Shown: positions 1 through 9,070, counted from the first letter of the stretch. The stretch: 64,000 bases of DNA from Paenibacillus dakarensis (GCF_001373415.1 NZ_CDSE01000010.1:1-64000); one strand, 5' to 3'. Translations and numbers: made by a program. Notes: a model not told the origin generated them from the letters alone.

Positions 1-194
1 AAAACCGCCATAACAGGCATCCAATATGAACGGATAAAAATGAGGAGTATACCATTTACTACATACCAGAGTCTGAGAATATGAGCATAGAGGTGCCCGT
101 TCAGAGCAATTATGAATTATCCGGCAATAACATGGATGGCGTTATCGTAACTACCGTTACAGCCAAGGATTCAGCAGAAATACCAAATGATTAA
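1..194 (+). pseudogene. C-terminal fragment of an unrecognised gene, with a frame break
   Basis: The reading frame starting at base 1 gives an ordinary-looking peptide for about 12 codons and then reaches TGA at 82-84. A second frame picks up at the A run at 36-40 and stays open to TAA at 192-194, reading for example IPESENMSIEVPVQSNYEL. One extra A in the run would join the two frames, so a one-base deletion or a homopolymer sequencing error is likely. The gene begins left of the window. I do not recognise the family. Confidence 0.4.
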
Positions 195-198
195 TATA

Positions 199-226
199 TT
201 CACAATGATGGTTTGTACGTTATAAT
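199..226 (+). promoter_or_regulatory. Likely sigma-A promoter for the permease gene
   Basis: TTCACA at 199-204 and TATAAT at 221-226 are separated by 16 bases. They lie about 55 bases upstream of the chosen permease start. A 10-base palindrome ATTCATGAAT at 251-260 lies between promoter and ribosome binding site and could be an operator. Confidence 0.5.
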
Positions 227-281
227 AAATACTTGACTACATTCATAGTTATTCATGAATGATACTAGCAGGAGGATATGG

Positions 282-1640
282 ATGGGACAACAAGAAGGAT
301 CACTACAAAAGAAATTAAAGCCTAGACATATCGGTTTTATGGCAATGGGCGGCGTAATCGGTACAGGCATCTTTAAGGGCAGCGGAGAAACAATTGGGCT
401 TGCAGGTCCAGGTGTTATCGTAACCTATATTTTAGCGGGACTGCTGCTTCTCGTTGTGATGGCTGCTATGGCAGAGATGGCAACGGTATATCCTAACCGG
501 AATATGAAAGATTTTATTCGCGAAGCATTCGGAGAAAAGGTCTCATTTATTATGGGATGGATGTACTGCTTTATGTGGTTGTCTGTTTGTGTCATAGAAG
601 TGATTGCGGCAGGAAGCTTTCTGCAATACTGGTTCCCTGATGCACCGTTATGGGCGCTAAGTCTGGGATGTGCAGCCTTTATTATTCTCATCAATTTGCT
701 AAGCGTAGGCACATTCGGAGAATTTGAATTTTGGTTTGCAGGCATTAAAATTGCGATGATTCTGATATTCATTGTGCTTGGAGCTGGATTGATCTTTGGT
801 TTCATACCGAGTGATCATACGCCTTATTTGAAAAATTTTACGGATTATGGCGGATTTTTCCCTAATGGCTGGTCTTCAATATTTTCAGCTATGCTTGTCG
901 TCATGTTCTCCTATGGAGGATCTGAGCTTATCGGACTTACGCTGACTGAAACGGAAAACGCCGAGAAGGTTTTACCGAGGGTGGTTGGTAGCTTTATTCT
1001 CAGAGTTATTCTGTTCTTCACACTGCCGATTCTGATTATCTGTGGATTAATCCCTTGGAATCAGCTTGGACCAGAGAGCAGTCCGTTTGTGCAAGTTCTC
1101 TCATCAACAGGATTATCGAGTGCTGCACATATTATGAATTTCATTCTGATTACAGCCGTACTATCAGCAGCGAACTCTGGCATATATGGTGCAACACGCA
1201 TGCTTTATTCCATGGCTATAGCCGGAGAAGCACCTAAAGCGTTAGCCAAAACCAATCACAAGGGCAGTCCTGTAAACACCCTTTTAGTGTGTGCGATTGT
1301 TTTGCTAGGAGGCTCTATGCTCGGCATCATTGCACAAGATCAATTATTCCATATATTGATGGCTGTTCCAGGCTTTGTGGTTATATTAGTGTGGATATGT
1401 ATTGCTTCATCACAGTTGAAGCTGCGGAAGCAGTACCCCGTTAAACCGGCATTCAAGGTTTGGGGATATCCTTATGTAACAGGCTTTGTGGTAATTTGTC
1501 TGTCTGTTATTGCAATCATGTTTGTATTTGACAAGCAGAGCCGGTTTAGTATAGGCATTTGTTTAGCCGTTGTGGCGGTGCTCACGGTCTGGTCATTTAT
1601 CAAATTCGGCAAAGGAAAAACAGGGAACAAGCGTTCCTGA
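282..1640 (+). CDS. Amino acid permease, APC superfamily
   Basis: This is a 452-residue integral membrane protein expected to carry amino acids across the cytoplasmic membrane by ion-coupled or exchange transport. The first membrane segment carries the APC signature GGVIGTGIFKGSG near residue 23, and a FWFAGIKIAMI segment matches the fifth helix of the AAT family. About twelve hydrophobic segments are visible and the length is normal. The ATG at 282 is chosen because GGAGG at 271-275 lies six bases upstream; the in-frame ATG at 255 has no ribosome binding site. The gene is monocistronic between its own promoter and a terminator. The substrate cannot be told from sequence. Confidence 0.88.
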   Translation: MGQQEGSLQKKLKPRHIGFMAMGGVIGTGIFKGSGETIGLAGPGVIVTYILAGLLLLVVMAAMAEMATVYPNRNMKDFIREAFGEKVSFIMGWMYCFMWLSVCVIEVIAAGSFLQYWFPDAPLWALSLGCAAFIILINLLSVGTFGEFEFWFAGIKIAMILIFIVLGAGLIFGFIPSDHTPYLKNFTDYGGFFPNGWSSIFSAMLVVMFSYGGSELIGLTLTETENAEKVLPRVVGSFILRVILFFTLPILIICGLIPWNQLGPESSPFVQVLSSTGLSSAAHIMNFILITAVLSAANSGIYGATRMLYSMAIAGEAPKALAKTNHKGSPVNTLLVCAIVLLGGSMLGIIAQDQLFHILMAVPGFVVILVWICIASSQLKLRKQYPVKPAFKVWGYPYVTGFVVICLSVIAIMFVFDKQSRFSIGICLAVVAVLTVWSFIKFGKGKTGNKRS

Positions 1641-1703
1641 AAATGATTGACAATATCATGGAATGAATATATATTAATATCAAATCAATTAGAAGTGCGG
1701 GAG

Positions 1704-1753
1704 AAGCACCCCGCAGGAACAGGCTGTTTGCCTATTCTTGCGGGGTGCTTTTT
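1704..1753 (+). terminator. Rho-independent terminator after the permease
   Basis: A long stem (left arm AAGCACCCCGCA from 1704, right arm TGCGGGGTGCTT ending at 1750) is followed by a short T run. Confidence 0.85.
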
Positions 1754-1799
1754 GTATGCATTTTAATTGGTAAACGATTGAGCAGAGGAGATGGAGTCA

Positions 1800-2591
1800 T
1801 TGTTCTCAAAAGGTAACAAACAGCTGTTTTATATGTTTTGTATCGGAATTTTATTAACGATTTCACTGGTTTTTGCAATCAGACCGCACTACGCGGCAGC
1901 TTCGAGCACAGGTTGGGATGAGGCACTGAAGAATATTGATCAACTGTATGACAGCCTGGTTGTCCTGGAAACATCGAATAAGTTGGTTAAACAGCAAACG
2001 CTGGAGCTGCGTAAGCAAAACAATGATAAGCTAAAAGCAATTAATGAACGAATAAAGCTGATCGACAAGGTCAGGATTGATAATCTGAATGAGGATGTGT
2101 TACTGGCTCAGAAGAAGCATGCTCCTCTGCTCACTGAATATGATGATCTGGGAAAGAAGGCAGCCGCAGCCAGAAAGAGCAAGAATACGAAGTCCGCATT
2201 AATGTATGACCTTAAACGCAACCGTATAAAAGGGTCTGCAGCTGCAGCGCGCCAAGAGATTAAGGGGAAGAAGGATGCCCTAGCTGCTGTGAAGAAGCAG
2301 GCATCAGCCAAGTCTAAAGTCGTTAAGGATGCATTACTGCCAGTACAATCGTTAAAGAAACAAATTACGGCGGAGAACAAGAAAATTGCAGATGCGAACA
2401 AAGTGAGGATTTCAGCGGATAAAAGATACAAAGCTGCGATCAAGCAAGGGAATGCGATAACAGCTGCCTTAGAGTTGAAGCTGATAACGGGCGAACTCAG
2501 CCGAATACAAGCATTTCAGAAGAAGATCTTTGAATGGGAAGGAAGTATTCGAAATACCATTCGATTAGCTGAGAGCAAGCTGCCGGGATAG
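1800..2591 (+). CDS. Secreted coiled-coil protein of unknown function
   Basis: A basic N-terminus and hydrophobic stretch ending near PHYAAASS look like a signal peptide with an AxA-type cleavage site. The mature protein is almost entirely charged helix rich in K, E, A and Q, suggesting long coiled coils. No enzymatic motif is visible. GAGGAG at 1785-1790 abuts the ATG at 1791, so the TTG at 1800, nine bases downstream, is the better start; ATG 1791 would add three residues. It lies between two terminators and is probably transcribed alone. A surface or wall-associated structural role is only an inference. Confidence 0.7.
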   Translation: MFSKGNKQLFYMFCIGILLTISLVFAIRPHYAAASSTGWDEALKNIDQLYDSLVVLETSNKLVKQQTLELRKQNNDKLKAINERIKLIDKVRIDNLNEDVLLAQKKHAPLLTEYDDLGKKAAAARKSKNTKSALMYDLKRNRIKGSAAAARQEIKGKKDALAAVKKQASAKSKVVKDALLPVQSLKKQITAENKKIADANKVRISADKRYKAAIKQGNAITAALELKLITGELSRIQAFQKKIFEWEGSIRNTIRLAESKLPG

Positions 2592-2633
2592 ATATCAGTC
2601 AAATCTGCCAGCGCTGTGTCCGAGGACAGCAAA

Positions 2634-2664
2634 AACCCTTCGCCAATATGCGAAGGGGACTTTT
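2634..2664. terminator. Bidirectional terminator
   Basis: CCCTTCGC (2636-2643) pairs with GCGAAGGG (2650-2657), with A residues upstream and Ts downstream. It serves the convergent genes on either side. Confidence 0.8.
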
Positions 2665-2684
2665 GCTTCAAGATGTCACTAGGA

Positions 2685-3875
2685 CTAGCTTGTGTAGTTA
2701 TCGAAATAACCCTGGATAAAGATGATTGGTGTTCCTTTATCTCCGCTTCCTGATGTTAAGTCAGACAAAGAACCGATGAGATCTGTTAATCTTCTTGGAG
2801 TTGTACCTTGTGCTTCCATTGCACCTACAAGATCGGACTCCTTGTTGTTAATGTACTGTGTAATAGCCTGCTTCAGCTCTTCACCTCTGAGATGTGCAAA
2901 GTTATTGTCAGCAAGATACTTGAGTTTCACTTCGTTTGGAGTTCCAGCAAGACCTGCGGTGAAGGCAGGTGATACAACAGGATCTGCAAGCTCCCAAATC
3001 TTACCTACAGGATCTTTGAATGCACCATCACCATAAATCATGATTTCTAACTGTTTGCCTGTTAATTCTCTAATCTTTTGTTGAATATTATCCACCACAG
3101 GCTGGCAGTTGCGAGGGAACAGCTTAACACTATCTTCAGTCGATTTATTGGAACCGAGCAGACCATAAGCTTCATTACATCCGCTGCCAGCTACAGATTC
3201 GGCCAAGATGTTATCCAGGCTGTAAATATTCTCTCCGCCATGCGTTTTTAGAATCTTCTTTGTTCTAAATCTTGAATGGATATCACAAGTAAGAACATGT
3301 TTGGTATAATTCAGAATGGTTTTTGGATTATTGGAGAAAATGACCTCGCATTCTGTGCCATATTCTTCGATGATCGATTTATAGTAATCAATATAGTCAA
3401 CACCGGTAAAGGTATGCTTTTCATAACCAAAATGCTCACGGAACTGCTGCTCTGACAGGGTATCTGTCCATGGATTAATTCCCTTCTCATCCAGCATATC
3501 CAGATCGACCAGATGGTTGCCGACTTCATCCGATGGATAGCTGAGCATAAGCACAATTTTCTTCGCACCTTTCGCAATACCACGAAGACAGATAGCAAAG
3601 CGGTTACGACTCAGGATTGGAAAAATAACTCCGACCGTTTCATCGCCAAACTTGGACTGTATATCTTGCGCAATATGATCAACGGTTGCATAGTTCCCTT
3701 GTGCGCGAGCTACAATGGATTCCGTTACCGTTACGATATCTCTATCCTGAATGTTCAAACCTTCTATTTCAATAGCTTTCAGTACACTATCTACAACGAT
3801 TTCTTCAATATTGTCACCCTGATTAATAATAGGGCAGCGAATACCTCTGACAACTGTTCCAAGGACTCTTTCCAA
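2685..3875 (-). CDS. CofE-like (coenzyme F420-0:L-glutamate ligase) domain protein
   Basis: The 396-residue protein resembles the F420-0 gamma-glutamyl ligase family, which adds glutamate to the lactate side chain of F420 using GTP. Recognisable stretches are the N-terminal TVVRGIRCPII segment, the DRDIVTVTESIVARAQGN block and a central GGENIYSLDNILAES region. It is longer than the usual single-domain CofE of about 250 residues. No other F420 gene is in the window and most Bacillales do not make F420, so a different carboxylate-amine ligase substrate is likely. The start is a TTG with AGGAG upstream. It is divergent from a LysR gene that probably controls it. Confidence 0.7.
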   Translation of the reverse strand: MERVLGTVVRGIRCPIINQGDNIEEIVVDSVLKAIEIEGLNIQDRDIVTVTESIVARAQGNYATVDHIAQDIQSKFGDETVGVIFPILSRNRFAICLRGIAKGAKKIVLMLSYPSDEVGNHLVDLDMLDEKGINPWTDTLSEQQFREHFGYEKHTFTGVDYIDYYKSIIEEYGTECEVIFSNNPKTILNYTKHVLTCDIHSRFRTKKILKTHGGENIYSLDNILAESVAGSGCNEAYGLLGSNKSTEDSVKLFPRNCQPVVDNIQQKIRELTGKQLEIMIYGDGAFKDPVGKIWELADPVVSPAFTAGLAGTPNEVKLKYLADNNFAHLRGEELKQAITQYINNKESDLVGAMEAQGTTPRRLTDLIGSLSDLTSGSGDKGTPIIFIQGYFDNYTS

Positions 3876-3932
3876 AACAATCGCTCCTTTTATATGTAAA
3901 GAATAAAATCATGAACGTTTATATTTGTAATA

Positions 3933-3997
3933 TACACTTACTCATGATATAAGTGAAATTAATATATTATATAACAGATATAAGTGAGGCTTATATT
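3933..3997. promoter_or_regulatory. Candidate LysR operator between the CofE-like gene and its divergent regulator
   Basis: CACTTA (3935-3940) and TAAGTG (3950-3955) form an inverted repeat with nine bases between arms. In addition GATATAAGTGA occurs twice as a perfect direct repeat at 3946-3956 and 3977-3987, 31 bases apart, about three helical turns. This spacing and the divergent layout fit LysR-type recognition and activation sites. Confidence 0.55.
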
Positions 3998-4882
3998 ATG
4001 AGTAAACTGGATTTATATCGAGTGTTTTGTGTTGTTGCGAAAAGAAAGAGCTTCTCTAAAGCGGCCAAAGAACTGTTCATGACTCAGCCTGCAGTTAGCC
4101 AAGCGATCATGCAGCTGGAGAGCGAATTGGATACCAGGCTCTTCACAAGAACACCTAAAGGAGTTACATTGACCAACGAGGGCAGTCTTATATTGGAATA
4201 TGCTAATTCAGCGATTAATTTAATCAACACAGGAGAAGAAAAGATACTCGAGTATAAGAATTTAACCGCGGGCGAGCTGAAGATCGGCGTTGGTGATACG
4301 ATTTCCAGATACTTTCTACTGCCGTATTTAGAGGCCTTTCATAATCAGTATCCTAACCTCAAGTTTAAGATTATTAATGGAACAACATTTGAAATCTGTT
4401 CTATCATTAAATCTGGAGAAGTAGATATCGGCATATGTAACTTCCCGTTGGATGATCCGGCATTAAAGTTACAACCATGTATCGAAATTCAAGATATTTT
4501 TGTGTGCGGGGAGAAATTCAGGAGCAGCCTATCAGGGCCTGTGGATCTAGATCAATTAGCAAAGCTGCCCTTAATATTCCTTGAATCGAAATCCAATTCC
4601 AGACATTATGTAGAAGATTATATGATATCTAAAGGGATAAAGATGTCACCTGATTTCGAACTTGGATCGCATGATCTGCTGTTGGAGTTCGCCAGAATCA
4701 ATCTGGGCGTGGCTTGCGTGACGAAAGAATTCTCCCAGGATTATTTAGATCAAGGACTCTTATATGAAGTTCAGCTGCTTGAAGAGATACCAAAGCGAAG
4801 CATCGGGATATGTTATTTAAACAGTGTTTCACTTTCACCAGCCGCCAAGAAATTTGTTGAAATCATTGATAAAGAGGTCTAG
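3998..4882 (+). CDS. LysR-family transcriptional regulator
   Basis: This 294-residue protein has the standard layout: an N-terminal winged helix-turn-helix (residues 1-60, with SFSKAAKELFMTQPAVSQAI) and a C-terminal effector domain that binds a small ligand. The ATG at 3998 is chosen because GTGAGG at 3984-3989 is well spaced; an in-frame GTG at 3953 lies inside the putative operator. Divergent placement suggests that it controls the CofE-like gene and itself. Its ligand is unknown. It is a paralogue of the LysR protein encoded at 25596-26483, with a similar effector domain (for example FARINLGVA/FARLGYGAA). Confidence 0.88.
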   Translation: MSKLDLYRVFCVVAKRKSFSKAAKELFMTQPAVSQAIMQLESELDTRLFTRTPKGVTLTNEGSLILEYANSAINLINTGEEKILEYKNLTAGELKIGVGDTISRYFLLPYLEAFHNQYPNLKFKIINGTTFEICSIIKSGEVDIGICNFPLDDPALKLQPCIEIQDIFVCGEKFRSSLSGPVDLDQLAKLPLIFLESKSNSRHYVEDYMISKGIKMSPDFELGSHDLLLEFARINLGVACVTKEFSQDYLDQGLLYEVQLLEEIPKRSIGICYLNSVSLSPAAKKFVEIIDKEV

Positions 4883-4907
4883 TTGTATACAGAAGGAGCT
4901 TTGTAGA

Positions 4908-5343
4908 TGAAGGATAATTGGGAGCGTACGGGTCTTTCGATATCACTGGATTTTTCTGGAATCGAAGGAATGTTTCGATAAAGAGATAGCAATTGCCAAT
5001 CTGGTAAAATCAAATGTGCCGGTTGCGGAGTTCTTGTATGCAGATACAAGCTTTAGCCTAATGAATCAGCCGTGGGCTGTGATGGAGTGGAAAGAAGGAA
5101 TTCTGCTGAGAGATGTGCTTAGAGGAGGATCAGAAGCAGATATTGTATTAGCTGCTGGTTCCGTCCGTAGGCAGTACTCTAGCACGAATCCATCGGTATA
5201 CCTTTTCTGACTCGGTTTTTTTTGATAAAGGTTACTTATGGAGGGCAAGCACATGTCTGCCGCCAGGCGCACACTTCACATTCTTCCTGGGAGCCATTTA
5301 ATGTACCGGTGCTTTGGAGTTTGAAATGACGAAGATATCATAG
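4908..5343 (+). pseudogene. Decayed aminoglycoside phosphotransferase-family gene
   Basis: An ATG at 4908 opens a short frame beginning MKDNWERTG that stops at 4980-4982. From 4974 another frame reads FDKEIAIANLVKSNVPVAEF and continues with FSLMNQPWAVMEWKEG to about 5160, which matches the N-lobe of phosphotransferase-enzyme (APH) family kinases. After that the frame changes again, with fragments such as AHFTFFLGAI and a tail ALEFEMTKIS before TAG at 5341-5343. The C-lobe catalytic HGD and DFD-type motifs are missing. The gene has internal deletions plus frameshifts and cannot make a functional kinase. Confidence 0.6.
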
Positions 5344-5355
5344 TGAATACTTAAT

Positions 5356-5396
5356 CGCCCCTTATGAAGTTTAATAACATGAGGGGCTTTTTTTTC
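5356..5396 (+). terminator. Rho-independent terminator
   Basis: GCCCCT at 5357-5362 pairs with AGGGGC at 5382-5387, followed by eight to nine Ts. It ends the remnant transcription unit upstream. Confidence 0.8.
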
Positions 5397-5473
5397 CTAA
5401 ACTGCCTCTTGAAAAATATACTATAATGTACTTAGTACATAGATTTTATCCGTATGATGAAGGAGCGATCACA

Positions 5474-6652
5474 TTGGAAATCAGGCAACTGCGTCAGGAC
5501 GAATACGAAGCAAGCGTGGAGTTATCCGAGTATGCCTTTCAGTACCAGTTATCGGCTGAGGAGAAGGAAACCCGAAAAAAACGGTTTAAACCTGAGCAAT
5601 ATTGGGGAGTTTTTGAAGAAGGTGCACTGCAGGCAAAGCTAACTCTTATTCCGTTTCAAGTGCACATGCAGGGACGAGTAGTAGAGATGGGGGGTATTGC
5701 AGGTGTTGCAACATGGCCGGAGAACAGACGTAAGGGACATGTGGCCGCATTACTGAAGCATGCGCTTGAAACGATGAAGAATCAGGGGCAGACTATATCT
5801 TTTCTACACCCGTTCTCTATACCGTTTTATCGGAAATTTGGGTGGGAGCTCTTTACGGATTTTAAGAAGTACAACATCACTGCAGATAAATTCCCTTCCA
5901 AAAAAGCAGTCTCAGGCAAAATCGTACGCGGTGTAACCGATATTTCAGTCTATAATTCGCTGTATAATTCCTTTGCAAAGGGATATAACGGAACTTTAGT
6001 GCGTGATGAAGACTGGTGGGAGAATTCGGTGTTTGACAGCAGCCTATTCCGAGCTGTTTACTACACAGCGGACGATGAACCGCAAGGCTACGTGTTATAT
6101 AAAATAAAAGACAAAGAACTCATATGCGACGAATTTATATTTATGAATGAAGAAGCTCGAAGTGCGTTGTGGACTTTTTTTGCGAACCATGATTCGCGGA
6201 TTGATCAGGTAAAGCTGATCATGGTTCCGAGTGATGACCTATTACCTTTTATGCTGCCTAATCCATACATAATCCAGGAAACTGTTCCTTATTTCATGGC
6301 CCGTATTGTGGATGTGCAATCCTTTATCAAGCAATACACGTTTACAGGAAAGCGGGATAGTGAGGTTCGCCTTACTATACTAGTAAACGATCCAACTGCC
6401 CCTTGGAATGAAGGATGTTGGAATCTGACTGTTGACGAGGCTGGCAGGGCGGATCTCATCAAGCTATCCATAGAGGAGGAAACTGCACCACAATTGGCCC
6501 TTGATATCCAGGCGCTTACCGCACTGTTGATGGGTTATAAGCGTCCGCGGGAATTAGCACAGATGGACTGCCTTCATGGAGAGGCTTTAATAATAGACCT
6601 GTTTGAGTCGATCATTCCTTACGAGAAGACCTGGCTGCTGGATCATTTTTAA
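5474..6652 (+). CDS. GNAT N-acetyltransferase, Eis-like
   Basis: The 392-residue protein has an N-terminal GNAT fold with acetyl-CoA loop VATWPENRRKGHVAALLKHA near residues 85-105, and the GWELFTDFKKYNI segment seen in Eis-type proteins. A second, degenerate GNAT half and a C-terminal sterol-carrier-like domain follow. Eis family members acetylate amines on aminoglycosides or proteins; the substrate here is unknown. The TTG at 5474 is chosen because AAGGAG at 5460-5465 lies eight bases upstream. The in-frame ATG at 5426 overlaps a TATAAT (5422-5427) that may be the promoter, so it is unlikely to be translated. It is monocistronic. Confidence 0.8.
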   Translation: MEIRQLRQDEYEASVELSEYAFQYQLSAEEKETRKKRFKPEQYWGVFEEGALQAKLTLIPFQVHMQGRVVEMGGIAGVATWPENRRKGHVAALLKHALETMKNQGQTISFLHPFSIPFYRKFGWELFTDFKKYNITADKFPSKKAVSGKIVRGVTDISVYNSLYNSFAKGYNGTLVRDEDWWENSVFDSSLFRAVYYTADDEPQGYVLYKIKDKELICDEFIFMNEEARSALWTFFANHDSRIDQVKLIMVPSDDLLPFMLPNPYIIQETVPYFMARIVDVQSFIKQYTFTGKRDSEVRLTILVNDPTAPWNEGCWNLTVDEAGRADLIKLSIEEETAPQLALDIQALTALLMGYKRPRELAQMDCLHGEALIIDLFESIIPYEKTWLLDHF

Positions 6653-6706
6653 CGGCGATTTCATTAACGACTACCTATGACATAAATAACAATAATAATG
6701 AATTTA

Positions 6707-6736
6707 AGAGGGAGCCAAACGGCTCTCTTTTTTTTG
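6707..6736 (+). terminator. Rho-independent terminator
   Basis: GGGAGCC (6710-6716) pairs with GGCTCTC (6721-6727) and is followed by eight Ts. The rest of the stretch 6737-6921 is AT-rich and shows no convincing frame. Confidence 0.85.
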
Positions 6737-6921
6737 CAAATGTTTAGAACGACAGCAAGAGAACAATTAATTCAAACTATATAGATGAAAATTACAACAT
6801 ATGAAAAATTCATAATAGTAAATGCAAATACACTACTCTCCCTAGTCCAATTACAAAATCATCTCATTCTTATCACCTTATTACACAAGATCGTATAAAA
6901 AGAGAGCAGGAATCACATATT

Positions 6922-6950
6922 TTGACGTAATAGTCAAACAAATATATATT
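6922..6950 (+). promoter_or_regulatory. Strong sigma-A promoter for the AlaX-like gene
   Basis: TTGACG (6922-6927) and TATATT (6945-6950) are separated by exactly 17 bases, 35 bases upstream of the start codon. Confidence 0.7.
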
Positions 6951-6984
6951 AAACGTAATGTACATAAAGAGAGGAACTTCATTC

Positions 6985-8160
6985 ATGACTAACCGTTTAT
7001 ATTACAATTCTGCATATCTGAAGCAGTGGGAGACCAGCATAATCGAAACTGTCGAGAAGGCAGATGGTCATTATGTTGTCTTGGAAGAGACGGCTTTTTA
7101 CCCTCATGGAGGCGGACAGCCTTGTGATTTAGGAATGATTCAGGGTATTCCTGTACTTGACGTTATACTTGAAGATGATCATATCTTGCACAAAATCGAA
7201 TCGGTTCCGGCGGAACAGCGCGTATCCTGTTCAATTGATTGGGATCGCAGATTTGACCATATGCAGCATCATAGCGGACAGCATTTACTCTCGGCAGTTT
7301 GTCTGGAAATGTTCGATATGACAACTCTCAGTTTTCACTTGGGGAATGATTACTGCACCATCGATGTGGAAGCGAAGGAATTAACTTCGAATCAAATGGA
7401 ATCAATCGAGCATGAAGTGAATCGCCAAATCTATTTGAATCACCCTATTCTTAGCTATTGGGTTAATGAGGATGAAGCCAAGTTGATCAAGCTTGTGAAG
7501 CAGCCGAAAGTAACGGAGAATATTCGTATCGTTGAGATTAAAGATGTGGAATATAACGCATGCGGAGGCACGCATGTATCTGCTACAGGTGAAATTGGAA
7601 TGATCAAGCTGCTTAAAGCGGAGAAGCAGAAGGGGAATATCCGGATTTATTTTAAATGCGGTTACCGGGCTCTTGAGGAATTCAATCAGAGTCAGAGAAT
7701 ACTCGGAGCATTGTCTTCGAAATTCAAAACCGGTAAAGATGAGATCATCCAGCGTTTAGAGAAGTGGGAACTTGAGCAAAAAGAGCTCCAAGCAGAACTT
7801 GCTATATTGAGAGAAGAGAACAGCGAATTCATAGCTAAGCAATTGCTAAGCGGCCAGAACGGCGCGGTTATAACTGCGATCTTTGAAGACAAGACGATGA
7901 AAGAGCTGCAGTCTTTGGCTGGTAAACTCACTTCTCACAGCGATGCTTATGTTCTGCTTGCAACGAAGACCGAAAATAAAGTGGTGTTAGCCCGTAATAA
8001 TCAGCTGGGCCAATCATGCGGCGCTTTCTTTAAAACATACTTGAAGGATTTCAGCGGCAAAGGCGGAGGCAGCGACATTCTCGCTCAGGCTGGATTCCCG
8101 ACCTGGGAGGAAGCTCGTGCTTTCTATGAATTCACTGCCAATAAGCTCCGTGCTCAATGA
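6985..8160 (+). CDS. Alanyl-tRNA editing protein, AlaX-like with DHHA1 domain
   Basis: This 391-residue protein resembles the editing half of alanyl-tRNA synthetase. An N-terminal segment with TAFYPHGGGQP leads to the zinc-binding pair H96-x3-H100 (HHSGQH) and C193-x3-H197 (CGGTH), the catalytic centre that hydrolyses mischarged Ser- or Gly-tRNA(Ala). A coiled linker (about 225-285) and a C-terminal DHHA1 domain with GKGGGSDILAQAG follow. This is the long AlaX form. ATG 6985 is chosen because GAGG at 6971-6974 is well spaced, while ATG 6958 has no ribosome binding site. It probably acts in trans in the cytoplasm as a proofreading enzyme. Confidence 0.9.
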   Translation: MTNRLYYNSAYLKQWETSIIETVEKADGHYVVLEETAFYPHGGGQPCDLGMIQGIPVLDVILEDDHILHKIESVPAEQRVSCSIDWDRRFDHMQHHSGQHLLSAVCLEMFDMTTLSFHLGNDYCTIDVEAKELTSNQMESIEHEVNRQIYLNHPILSYWVNEDEAKLIKLVKQPKVTENIRIVEIKDVEYNACGGTHVSATGEIGMIKLLKAEKQKGNIRIYFKCGYRALEEFNQSQRILGALSSKFKTGKDEIIQRLEKWELEQKELQAELAILREENSEFIAKQLLSGQNGAVITAIFEDKTMKELQSLAGKLTSHSDAYVLLATKTENKVVLARNNQLGQSCGAFFKTYLKDFSGKGGGSDILAQAGFPTWEEARAFYEFTANKLRAQ

Positions 8161-8199
8161 TCGGGTGTTTAATCCTATATTCAAGGGAGCTTTATTATA

Positions 8200-9027
8200 A
8201 TGAAGACTCTTACTAGAATCGATAAGCAGGCATTTAACAATCAATATGATGCTGCTGTTATGAATCAGGAACCGATTAAACAGGAAGTGCACTCTGTCAA
8301 AAACAATAAAATAGTAACTCGAACGATTGTTGATGGTGACATAGAGTTTACGGAATCCGTATTCGAACCAAAGGCATTAGCAAATGTGATCGTTGAGAAC
8401 ATGAATATTCAATTTTCTTTGTATCAATTTTATGCCTATTACAGTGGAGTCCAGAATAAAGAAGCACATAAAAAGGAAAAACTAGTTTATGAGCTTCGTT
8501 ATCCCAATGAAGGAAGTAAGATAAGTAGTGAATTATTACCTGGTTTGCTCTCTGTCTTTGATTCCTTGAATGTGGTTTACAAAAAACATGCGATTCTTAT
8601 TGTTGCGACGATATCCGATATAGATACAAAAATAAAAATATATAATCTATATAAGGAATTATATGAAAAGTCCCTGCTGAATCCCTTTATTGCTGCATTT
8701 ATTAAAGAAATGAAAGTAGGGAAAATGGAAAGCAGGGGGAGCGCTATTTTTCAATATAAGCCTTGCTTCGACGATTTAAAGGAGATAACTTTGAACCAAA
8801 ACGAAGTGATTTTCCTTGATTATATTGAGCAGCAGTTGAATCTATCCGGTCATTTCATATTTTATTGTCATGGTTTGAATGAGAATGATGTTGCAGCCAG
8901 TGTAACATTGAAAAAACTGGCCAAACATTTTAAAAGAATATTCTTTACTTCAATGACTAATCCATTTTCTTCGGAACTTCTCATGATATATCCGGAGGGT
9001 AGTCGATGCCCGGCAACAGTTCCATAG
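8200..9027 (+). CDS. Hypothetical protein, unrecognised
   Basis: A 275-residue soluble protein preceded by AAGGGAG shortly upstream of the ATG. It is rich in K, I, N, F and Y and has no signal peptide or membrane segment. The middle has alternating hydrophobic strands (HAILIVATIS, FIFYCHG, RIFFTS) that could form an alpha/beta core, but no catalytic motif is obvious. It follows the AlaX-like gene by 39 bases with no terminator between, so the two may be cotranscribed. Codon use looks more AT-rich than its neighbours. I do not recognise a family. Confidence 0.7.
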   Translation: MKTLTRIDKQAFNNQYDAAVMNQEPIKQEVHSVKNNKIVTRTIVDGDIEFTESVFEPKALANVIVENMNIQFSLYQFYAYYSGVQNKEAHKKEKLVYELRYPNEGSKISSELLPGLLSVFDSLNVVYKKHAILIVATISDIDTKIKIYNLYKELYEKSLLNPFIAAFIKEMKVGKMESRGSAIFQYKPCFDDLKEITLNQNEVIFLDYIEQQLNLSGHFIFYCHGLNENDVAASVTLKKLAKHFKRIFFTSMTNPFSSELLMIYPEGSRCPATVP

Positions 9028-9039
9028 GCTCGACAAGCT

Positions 9040-9070
9040 AAAGAAGCTCGCCAATAGGCGAGCTTCTTTA
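9040..9070. terminator. Bidirectional terminator
   Basis: AAAGAAGCTCGCC (9040-9052) pairs with GGCGAGCTTCTTT (9057-9069) around an AATA loop. It lies between convergent genes. Confidence 0.88.

Noticed and set aside
425..805. Minus-strand frame inside the permease
   Set aside because: Antisense to a well supported gene with no start signal; treated as a shadow. Many such antisense frames across the window were left out for the same reason.
5426..5473. Upstream ATG start for the Eis-like gene
   Set aside because: It overlaps a TATAAT, lacks a ribosome binding site, and TTG 5474 has a good one.
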